Shown in pieces: positions 7,228 through 14,050 of a DNA stretch of 27,238 nucleotides. Position 1 is the first letter of the stretch. Each line of letters starts with the position of its first letter. Under the pieces are notes generated by a model that had not been told where the DNA came from, did no database searches, and saw nothing but the letters and a program-made list of their open reading frames with translations. The DNA is taken from positions 1 to 27,238 of the forward strand of contig DJOV01000023.1 of the NCBI GenBank assembly GCA_002437285.1, written 5' to 3'. The DNA is from Prevotella sp. UBA6429. Its GTDB lineage: Bacteria > Bacteroidota > Bacteroidia > Bacteroidales > Bacteroidaceae. A program made the translations under genes and the position numbers.

Positions 7228-8661
7228 ATGAAACAGGCTATACTCATATTAGCTCATAAAGATTTTGCAGCCTTGAAAAAGTTAATAGCTTATTTCAGGG
7301 AAGATTGTTACGTATTTGTACACATTGACAAGAGTGGAGAAATAGATAAGTCAGAATATTCTACCCTAAAGACGGATTTTTCTCAGGTCAAAGAAGTATG
7401 TAGTAAGTACTCTGTCCAGTGGGGTGGTTTTTCCATGCTAAGAGCAGAATTATTCTTGCTGAAAAAAGCTGTTGAGTATGAGGACGTTACATTTTTTCAC
7501 TTACTGAGTGGCCAAGATTATCCAATAAAGCCTTTAGAAAGATTTTTGTCCACTTTCGATAGCGATAAGCCCATCAGTTTTTTAAACTTTGTGCATTTAC
7601 CACATCCGAAATGGCAAAACAACAGCTATGATAGGTTCAAATATTACTACCCATTTGATTTCGTTAAAAACAACCGAGTTGAAGCACGGTCACTTTCCAC
7701 AAAGTGGATTAAATTCCAAAGGAAAGTAGGTATCAGCAGAAGACTTGATTTTGGTTTCGACCATCTGTATGGAGGGTCACAATGGTTCTCCTTGCATAGA
7801 AGGGCCGCAAAGGTACTTCTTGACTATACGAAGCACCACACTCATTTATACAGAAGACTAAAGTACACATTCGCACCAGAAGAGACATACATACACACAG
7901 TTTTAGTTAATTCACTATCGCCTAAAGAGATTGTCAATATCAATTGGCGATTCATTAGATGGAAGTATGAAAATGGAAACATACCAGCAAATCTCTCCGA
8001 CGAGCATTTTCATCTTCTTGCGGAAAGCCATGCCTTGTTTGCAAGGAAATTATGTGAAGGGATAAGCAATAGCCTAAAAGAGAAAATAGACAAATATCTC
8101 ATAAATGATTCACCATTAATAATACACCCGTCTGGGATGTGGGAATACAATGGCTTTTTAAAATACAGCTATAATGACAAACTAACCGAGTGCATTTTTT
8201 ACTATGTTAGATTTTTAGGACTTACAGCAGGAGTTGATGTCCATTGCGGTTGCGGTTATTATGTTGCCGCATTAAGACGTTTGCACATCAACATGTTTGG
8301 GTGTGATTCCAATCCATACACAGAGCAGTTATGCTCTCTCCTTTTACCAGAGGGTGATACGCTTTGCAAAGTTGAAGACTATTCTCAAGAAGCACTCATT
8401 TTTTATGAATACGACTTTGCTTTGGTAAATAACATCCTGAACAGCATTAACTTAGAAAAGCTAAATTTCTTGATGGATAATCTGACAAAGGACATCATGA
8501 AATCCTTAATACTGATTTGGAACAAGGAAGACTTACAAGGCAGAAAAGCCTTAGTACACGAACATCTTTTCAAAAGCGGATTTAGGAAAAACATTTTTGC
8601 TTCTAAAGATTTTACCTACAAAGTACATGGCGTACATGAAATAGAAATTTTCGAACATTAA
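7228..8661 (+). CDS. GT14 (core-2/I-branching-like) glycosyltransferase fused to a methyltransferase-like domain
   Basis: 477 aa, probably cytoplasmic since no signal peptide or membrane span is seen. Residues 1 to about 280 match the GT14 'Branch' family: ILILAHKDFAALKKLI, FVHIDKSG (30-37), LLSGQDYPIKP (92-102), GGSQWFSLHR (182-191) and TFAPEETYIHTVLVNS (214-229), where the Glu pair corresponds to the family's catalytic-glutamate region. These enzymes transfer GlcNAc or xylose from nucleotide sugars; the acceptor here is unknown. Residues about 300-477 resemble a class I SAM methyltransferase: a GVDVHCGCGYYVAAL glycine loop (335-349), an acidic end of the second strand at D360 in MFGCDSNPY, D384 in VEDYSQ and DFALVNNILNSI (396-407). 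Cysteines and the missing leading DxG make the methyltransferase assignment tentative. Base composition is far more AT-rich than most of the window. The next gene begins 12 bases downstream. Confidence 0.8.
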   Translation: MKQAILILAHKDFAALKKLIAYFREDCYVFVHIDKSGEIDKSEYSTLKTDFSQVKEVCSKYSVQWGGFSMLRAELFLLKKAVEYEDVTFFHLLSGQDYPIKPLERFLSTFDSDKPISFLNFVHLPHPKWQNNSYDRFKYYYPFDFVKNNRVEARSLSTKWIKFQRKVGISRRLDFGFDHLYGGSQWFSLHRRAAKVLLDYTKHHTHLYRRLKYTFAPEETYIHTVLVNSLSPKEIVNINWRFIRWKYENGNIPANLSDEHFHLLAESHALFARKLCEGISNSLKEKIDKYLINDSPLIIHPSGMWEYNGFLKYSYNDKLTECIFYYVRFLGLTAGVDVHCGCGYYVAALRRLHINMFGCDSNPYTEQLCSLLLPEGDTLCKVEDYSQEALIFYEYDFALVNNILNSINLEKLNFLMDNLTKDIMKSLILIWNKEDLQGRKALVHEHLFKSGFRKNIFASKDFTYKVHGVHEIEIFEH

Positions 8662-8673
8662 AAACAACTAATT

Positions 8674-9405
8674 ATGAAAACTGAAAGAAAACTCCGAAAA
8701 ATAGCTTTAAGTGAAGGCGAAGAGCGTTTACTCATGTCTTCTTTTGATGTGACAAAAGGAACAGAAGAAAATCCATATTCCTTCTTCGAGTTTTGTGATT
8801 TGCTATCAGCTGGAGAGTGGAAAGGTGGATATGTATCTTGCAATAAAGATATCACCTATGTTGGAGCAGATGAATTCATCGCTACTTCTTATGATAATTC
8901 TGGAAATCCATACGAGTTTGGCTACAATTCCGACTACGTATGGCCAGAGTCTGTACCAACTCTTGATGGCTACTTCGCTAGTGTCTTTTCATTCATGAAT
9001 GCTTCAGCTTTGAATGACATTCTCAAACAAAAAGCAGAAGAAGCATCAGATTCCGCCAACAAGAACCTAGACATAAAGAATGATTGTGTTTTCTACACAG
9101 ATTTACATTACTGGCAATTCAACGGACTTAGCTTCACTTTCAAATACATCTATTATAATATGTATGTGTTTGTTGAAGTTTACGTAGGATCTGACAATAA
9201 TATACCAGAAGGGTATACTGTACGATTCTGTTTAGATGATTTCGAGGGCAACTACATGGAAACACCGAAATTTAAAATATCCAATCAGAAGGCTCAAACT
9301 ACGCAAAAAGTAGGCACATTTCAGTATGTAAAAGACAAGAACTATAGGATGTTCATCAAAGTCTTTCATAATGACAACATTATAGAAACAGCCCAATTAC
9401 CTTAG
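8674..9405 (+). CDS. Unrecognised protein, 243 aa, in the AT-rich island
   Basis: I do not recognise a family. There is no signal peptide or membrane span. The N-terminus (MKTERKLRKIALSEGEERLL) is a charged amphipathic helix, followed by an acidic, aromatic-rich, mostly beta-looking protein (for example HYWQFNGLSFTFKYIYYN, YNMYVFVEVYVGSD, EGYTVRFCLDDFEGNY, GTFQYVKDKNYRMFIKVF). The second half reads like a beta-sandwich. It starts 12 bases after the glycosyltransferase fusion and shares its AT-rich composition, so the two likely arrived and are expressed together. The N-terminal 'KLRKIxLS' segment faintly recalls Bacteroidetes natural-product precursor leaders, but no double-glycine cleavage site or maturation enzyme is seen. 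An acceptor or partner of the glycosyltransferase is a guess only. Confidence 0.7.
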   Translation: MKTERKLRKIALSEGEERLLMSSFDVTKGTEENPYSFFEFCDLLSAGEWKGGYVSCNKDITYVGADEFIATSYDNSGNPYEFGYNSDYVWPESVPTLDGYFASVFSFMNASALNDILKQKAEEASDSANKNLDIKNDCVFYTDLHYWQFNGLSFTFKYIYYNMYVFVEVYVGSDNNIPEGYTVRFCLDDFEGNYMETPKFKISNQKAQTTQKVGTFQYVKDKNYRMFIKVFHNDNIIETAQLP

Positions 9406-9479
9406 CTTTTGTGGCCTAATCTGAGTTTTTTCATTTTAGGCACTTCATCTATATCTGTTGGATTTCAATTCTTTTGCCC

Positions 9480-12326
9480 ATGAAGACTACAAGTAGTTTC
9501 ATACTAACTTTAGCAACCTTTGCCCGCATATGTAGCTGGCAAAGCAACGTCTATGCACAAAGAACAGACATTGAGAAACGCTTGTCCACCGCTCCTGTGC
9601 AGGAGAAGCCGTACCTGCACCTGGACAACAACTGCTACTTCTTAGGCGACACGATTTGGTATAAGGCATACTTGGTGGAGGCGGGCAACCTACGACCGAC
9701 GGCGGAGAGCCGCATCCTCTATGTGGAACTGGTGGATCCTGAGGGGCATATCGTAGAGCGGCATCGGCAATACATCGGGCGGCCCGATGCCGACCATGGC
9801 AACTTCGCCTTACCCGACACGCTCCACTCAGGCTATTATGAGCTCAGGGCCTACACCCGATGGATGATGAACTTCTGCGTGACCGAGCGCCCCTACAACC
9901 GCAAGGACCGCGAACTGTTTTATAATCGGCAGATGGCCAAGGACTTCTTCCGCGACTACGGCACAGTATGGTCGCGCGTGATAGCCGTGTATGAGCGTCC
10001 CGAGAAAGCGGGCGACTACAGCGACCGTCAAATGATACCACGCCCCAGACAACGGGCCATCAAACCCAAGAAGCCGAGCCTTAACGTCAAGTTTTACCCA
10101 GAAGGCGGCAACTTGATCGCTGGCACACGATGTCGGGTAGCCTTCGAGGCTCTCAACGAAGAAGGCGAGTCTGTGAACATCACAGGCAGGGTGGACGGAC
10201 AAGACATTCGAGCCGACTTCATGGGACGCGGGGTCTTCGACTATGATGTCCCCAAGGAAGGAAAACCACAGGCAACGTTTGGCTATCAAGGCGAGAACTA
10301 TCGCTTTGCGCTGCCTGGCATCCAGCCGAAAGGACTCACCTTCCGCGTCAGCGAGAACGACGTAGCGCTACAAGGCCAAGGACTCTCGACAAGACGCCTC
10401 AAGGCGGCCTTCCTCACCAGGGGCGTGCTGCGTAGCCTTCTGGATGTGTCGCTGGACACCAAAGGCGAAGGCACGCTTCATTTCGACAGAAGCCAACTGC
10501 CCACGGGCGTATGCGACCTCGTTGTCTACGACGAGAAGGGCAATGTGCTGGCCGACCGTCTGTTTTTCGTCAACAGCCATGACTACGACCAGCGCCGCAT
10601 CACAATTGAGGGCACAAAATCCCAGTACCAGTTATACGAGAAGGCCGACTTGACGCTGAAGGCACCAAGAGATGTGCGGACGCTCAGCGTGGCCATACGC
10701 GACCAACGGGGCGTGGACGCGTCGTACGACAGTGGCACCCTGCTTACCGACATGTTGCTCACCAGCGACATCCAGGGGTTTGTGGCGCAGCCCGATTATT
10801 ATTTTGAGCGAGACGACAGCCTGCACCGCGCTCGTCTTGACGTGTTGCTGATGGTGCAGGGCTGGCGGCGTTACGACTTTAAGGAAATGACAGATGGCAA
10901 GCCACTGCGCTACCATCCTGAGAAGAACATCGAGACAGACGGCGCTGTCTACAAGGCTCCCGTCGTCGACCCTATTGAGCCCGATGAGCTGCCCCTTTGG
11001 CGAGACGGCGTCTTCGGGTGGACCTTTGATGAAGTTGCCAACACAGCAAACCTTCCAGCATTTAAGAGTTGGTTAGTCACAGGAAAAATGGTAGGAGAAC
11101 AGGGTGCTTTGGCTGAAAAGGAGCGCGGTGTGTTGCTATCACAAGCCAATCTGGAAAGCAAACCGGGAAACGGCTCATCTGAAGACACGCAAGACTACAC
11201 CACTGGTGAAGAGCAAGAGCAGGATGTGGAGAGAGATAATGGCTTCAACCACCCTGGACTGAAACACGAGGTCACCATAGAGGGCGAGATGACACTCTCT
11301 GGTACCAAGGGAGAAAAGTCGACACCCTTCACGATACAAACCACGAATGGCGGGCAGTTTCATTTTCAGATGACACCTTTCTGGGGAGAAGGACGCCTGT
11401 TGCTGAGTGCCCACAAGCAGGACATCAGCACCGAGGAATGGCATGCCAACCGTACGAAGGACATCTTCGACGAGGAAGCGTGGCCCGACTACTACGTCAA
11501 GCTCGACCTGTTCCACCCCGTCTTTGCGCGGAAATACTCCTGGTATGAGACCCACCACCCTACCGCAAACCAACAGGCCAGGACGACGACGCACTCCGGG
11601 ACGACAGCCGATGATACTGGCATCACTCTGCCACAGGTAAGCGTGAAAGGACGGCGGCGCCACAGCAAGCAGGCCATCGCCTGGGACAAACCTGTCTGCC
11701 AGTATGACACCGAACAGCTCTACAACCTGGCCACCGACTACGGCCTGTCGTATGGTAAGGTCAACTTCAGGCGCCTGCCCTATCAGCTGAGCGTGCTGCT
11801 CTTCGGCAATTATGGCACCACGTGGACATTCAACGTGGAGGGGCGCCTCGACGGCGTGCTCTTTTACCGAAGCTTCGACACTGGAAGGACAAAGATGATG
11901 GAGGCCCCCATGAACCGCAGCAACTACAGCATTTACAAGGACCTTTTCCTGCGCCGACAACAAACGGTCAAATTCTACACGGATTTTGACCTTCGCAACT
12001 GCGACCGCTACATGGAGATGAGCAGCCAAGTGGCCGATGTCACCCTGGATTTCGAGACCATCCCCAACGACGGCACACGCTACACCATGCGCGACCGCAG
12101 CCTCGTTCTGCCTGGCATCACCGAACCCGACGAATACTACCACCCGGACTACAGTCATCGGCAGTTGCCCCAGCACGCAGATTACCGGCGCACGCTCTAC
12201 TGGAATCCCAACCTGAGGACAGGACCAACGAGCAAGGCACACGCCGAGTTCTATAACAACAGCTTGACCACCCGTGTGCAGGTCAGCGCCATGGGGGTGG
12301 GAACCTTAGGCCCTGCCTGCAACTAA
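9480..12326 (+). CDS. Secreted macroglobulin-like (MG2-type) protein, 948 aa
   Basis: The ATG at 9480 is preferred; a TTG two codons upstream (9474) is in frame but adds nothing. A signal peptide is visible (about residues 1-27, ending SNVYAQ). Residues about 30-130 resemble the alpha-2-macroglobulin MG2 segment of large Bacteroidetes surface proteins: EKPYLHLDNNCYFLGDTIWYKAYLVEA, then GNFALPDTLHSGYYELRAYTRWM. Further beta-sandwich repeats follow (FYPEGGNLIAGTRCRVAFEA near 200). Near residue 725 the text TLPQVSVKGRRRH resembles the linker before a TonB-plug domain in relatives, but I see no recognisable plug after it. The C-terminus (DYRRTLYWNPNLRTGP ... AEFYNNS) is a beta-sandwich common to the family. 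The role is unknown; envelope location is inferred from the signal peptide. The next gene begins 12 bases downstream. Confidence 0.75.
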   Translation: MKTTSSFILTLATFARICSWQSNVYAQRTDIEKRLSTAPVQEKPYLHLDNNCYFLGDTIWYKAYLVEAGNLRPTAESRILYVELVDPEGHIVERHRQYIGRPDADHGNFALPDTLHSGYYELRAYTRWMMNFCVTERPYNRKDRELFYNRQMAKDFFRDYGTVWSRVIAVYERPEKAGDYSDRQMIPRPRQRAIKPKKPSLNVKFYPEGGNLIAGTRCRVAFEALNEEGESVNITGRVDGQDIRADFMGRGVFDYDVPKEGKPQATFGYQGENYRFALPGIQPKGLTFRVSENDVALQGQGLSTRRLKAAFLTRGVLRSLLDVSLDTKGEGTLHFDRSQLPTGVCDLVVYDEKGNVLADRLFFVNSHDYDQRRITIEGTKSQYQLYEKADLTLKAPRDVRTLSVAIRDQRGVDASYDSGTLLTDMLLTSDIQGFVAQPDYYFERDDSLHRARLDVLLMVQGWRRYDFKEMTDGKPLRYHPEKNIETDGAVYKAPVVDPIEPDELPLWRDGVFGWTFDEVANTANLPAFKSWLVTGKMVGEQGALAEKERGVLLSQANLESKPGNGSSEDTQDYTTGEEQEQDVERDNGFNHPGLKHEVTIEGEMTLSGTKGEKSTPFTIQTTNGGQFHFQMTPFWGEGRLLLSAHKQDISTEEWHANRTKDIFDEEAWPDYYVKLDLFHPVFARKYSWYETHHPTANQQARTTTHSGTTADDTGITLPQVSVKGRRRHSKQAIAWDKPVCQYDTEQLYNLATDYGLSYGKVNFRRLPYQLSVLLFGNYGTTWTFNVEGRLDGVLFYRSFDTGRTKMMEAPMNRSNYSIYKDLFLRRQQTVKFYTDFDLRNCDRYMEMSSQVADVTLDFETIPNDGTRYTMRDRSLVLPGITEPDEYYHPDYSHRQLPQHADYRRTLYWNPNLRTGPTSKAHAEFYNNSLTTRVQVSAMGVGTLGPACN

Positions 12327-12338
12327 AAAAGAACCTTC

Positions 12339-13589
12339 ATGAAAAAACACATCATTCTCATGGTCATGTGGCTATGCGTCATCGTACAAGCCTGCGCACA
12401 GAATATCTACACGGCACGCGTGGTGGACGAAAGCAGCGGTGCCGCCTTGCCCATGGCAAGCGTCTACATCAGCTCCTCCCACTCCACCATCACCAACCAG
12501 GAAGGCGACTTCTCCATCGAGGCCCGTCCCGAAGACGTGCTCCGCATCTCCTATGTGGGATACAACGCCAAGAGCGTCAAGGCCTGCGACCTGCGACGCA
12601 AGGTGGCGCTGAAGCCATACACCCGAATGCTGAAAGAGGTGATAGTCACACCCATCGATGTCATCGGGGTGCTCAAAAAACTGGTGAACAAGCTCAACGA
12701 CGAGTTCAGCAAGTATGGGGGCAAGCAGTCCAACTACTTCTACCGTCAGGTGTCGCAAAACGACACCACCTACAACGAGCTTATCGAGGCTTTCTTCCGA
12801 ACCAAGTCGGATATCGCCCTGCGCGACTTCATGCTCACCACAGGGCGCTATGGCAACATCGAGAGCGGCGACACGCTGAAGCCCTTCTATAAGTTTCGCG
12901 ACTATTACCTAACATCCTGCATTGCGCCGCAACTACCCGTGTCGGGCATTTGGAGACAGCTCTATACCCCATTGCCATACGAGTGGATTAAAAAGTATTA
13001 TGACGCCCGATATGACCTGTCGTACGCCATTCTTCAAGGCGAAGACAGCACGCGCATCCTTATGGTGCAGTTTGACCTGCCATCAGACTGGGTAAAAGCC
13101 AACGGAGAGCGCATGACGCCCGAAGAAGTGGCATCTGTCATGCCACCCACTCTGACAGGACGACTGATGATTGACATGGATAAGCTGCGCCTGCTCTCAT
13201 TTCGGGGCATGGTACGCAACCAGCTGGTGAAAACACGTTACAGGAACACCCAACGCATCGCATATAGCAAGCGCAACATCGAGGTTCAGATGACTTACAC
13301 ACACAACCGAGGCTTCGACGAAGTAGCCACCATCGGCACGCGCATGGTGGTCAATCGGGGGTCCAACGACTATGGTGGAGTCTACTGGAGCACGATGTTC
13401 AACATTGGCGACTACGACATCGGCGAAGGCATCTCCACCCGCTGGGAGGACATCTATTATGCCCTGCGCGAACGGGGCAACGACGACGCGTTTCGCAAGC
13501 ATTATAAAATCGTGAAAACCACATCGACAGAAGAAGCCATCATCAAGAAGTTTGAGCGCGACGACTGTTTTGGAAGCTTCATCCGGTAA
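12339..13589 (+). CDS. Carboxypeptidase regulatory-like domain protein, 416 aa
   Basis: A signal peptide (MKKHIILMVMWLCVIVQACAQ) is followed by a CarboxypepD_reg-like beta-sandwich: YTARVVDESSGAALPMASVYI, ITNQEGDFSIEA, LRISYVGYNAKSV and LKEVIVTP (about residues 22-105). This fold opens many Bacteroidetes secreted and TonB-linked proteins and is used for binding or assembly rather than catalysis. The remaining 300 residues are uncharacterised and rich in aromatic and charged residues, with no barrel-type C-terminal strand (it ends DDCFGSFIR). It lies 12 bases after the macroglobulin-like gene, so they are probably co-expressed envelope partners. An alternative is that it is a degraded outer-membrane receptor lacking its barrel, but the length and intact frame argue against that. 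Confidence 0.8.
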   Translation: MKKHIILMVMWLCVIVQACAQNIYTARVVDESSGAALPMASVYISSSHSTITNQEGDFSIEARPEDVLRISYVGYNAKSVKACDLRRKVALKPYTRMLKEVIVTPIDVIGVLKKLVNKLNDEFSKYGGKQSNYFYRQVSQNDTTYNELIEAFFRTKSDIALRDFMLTTGRYGNIESGDTLKPFYKFRDYYLTSCIAPQLPVSGIWRQLYTPLPYEWIKKYYDARYDLSYAILQGEDSTRILMVQFDLPSDWVKANGERMTPEEVASVMPPTLTGRLMIDMDKLRLLSFRGMVRNQLVKTRYRNTQRIAYSKRNIEVQMTYTHNRGFDEVATIGTRMVVNRGSNDYGGVYWSTMFNIGDYDIGEGISTRWEDIYYALRERGNDDAFRKHYKIVKTTSTEEAIIKKFERDDCFGSFIR

Positions 13590-13684
13590 CGCACGCAGCA
13601 TCGGGACAACACGTCCTCTCGTCAAAGCCGCTGACGACAAAAAAGAAACAAATTCGCCTAAAAACAAAAAAAGCAGAGCAAAAG

Positions 13685-13716
13685 TTTGGTGGAAAGGGAA
13701 ATAATGCTTACCTTTG
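13685..13716 (+). promoter_or_regulatory. Promoter of tRNA-Cys
   Basis: TTTG at 13685-13688 and TACCTTTG at 13709-13716 with a 20-base spacer are a perfect match to the Bacteroidetes housekeeping promoter. Transcription would begin about 20 bases before the mature tRNA 5' end. This is the strongest promoter match in the window and supports the phylum assignment. Confidence 0.85.
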
Positions 13717-13741
13717 CAACCGCTTAAAAGAAGCAGGTTAG

Positions 13742-13815
13742 GGTACCTTGTCCGAACGGTCAGGTAACGGTCTGCAAAACCGTTCAAGGCGGTTCGACTC
13801 CGCCAGGTACCTCCA
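13742..13815 (+). tRNA. tRNA-Cys (GCA)
   Basis: The cloverleaf can be folded by hand. The acceptor GGTACCT pairs perfectly with AGGTACC, and the anticodon stem ACGGT/ACCGT encloses loop CTGCAAA with anticodon GCA. The T arm is GGCGG-TTCGACT-CCGCC and the discriminator base is T, as expected for Cys. A CCA end is encoded (13813-13815), unlike in the minus-strand tRNAs at the right edge. It is flanked by its own promoter and a rho-independent terminator, so it is a single-gene transcription unit. Confidence 0.95.
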
Positions 13816-13817
13816 AG

Positions 13818-13852
13818 AGAGAAATATTGCAATTGCAATGTTTCTCTTTTTT
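13818..13852 (+). terminator. Rho-independent terminator after tRNA-Cys
   Basis: AGAGAAA (13818-13824) pairs with TTTCTCT (13841-13847). The inner ATTGCAATTGCAAT palindrome extends the stem to an AATT loop, and a T run follows directly (13847-13852). It begins two bases after the tRNA. Confidence 0.88.
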
Positions 13853-13993
13853 GTTTTTCCGCCCAATCCACAAACACGCGGCAAGCCTGGCAGGCAATCC
13901 TAAACTCAAACGGAAATGGGCACAGCCTTCAGAACGATCACATCAGCAAAAGGAAACTGCAACAAAAAGCAACAACAGGAAGCAGAAACAAGC

Positions 13994-14028
13994 GGGGCCG
14001 TGAAAGGATTTGCTCCTTTCACGGCCCC
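13994..14028 (-). terminator. Strong hairpin downstream of the dipeptidyl peptidase gene
   Basis: A perfect 15-bp stem (13994-14008 with 14014-14028) closes a five-base loop, starting about 22 bases past the minus-strand stop codon. The minus-strand tail (GCTTGTTTC) has few T, so it resembles a terminator with a weak U tract. Together with the tRNA terminator it separates the two convergent units. Confidence 0.7.
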
Positions 14029-14050
14029 ACTTATTTATATGCGAGTGTAT

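Noticed and set aside
8674..8760. RiPP-type leader at the N-terminus of the 243-aa protein
   Set aside because: The KLRKIxLS segment resembles some Bacteroidetes leaders, but there is no double-glycine site, short core peptide, protease-transporter or maturation enzyme nearby.
11175..12242. 355-aa minus-strand open frame
   Set aside because: It is antisense to the macroglobulin-like gene; no signal, domain or promoter supports it.
13197..13877. 226-aa minus-strand open frame
   Set aside because: It runs through tRNA-Cys and its terminator and is antisense to the carboxypeptidase-regulatory-like gene.
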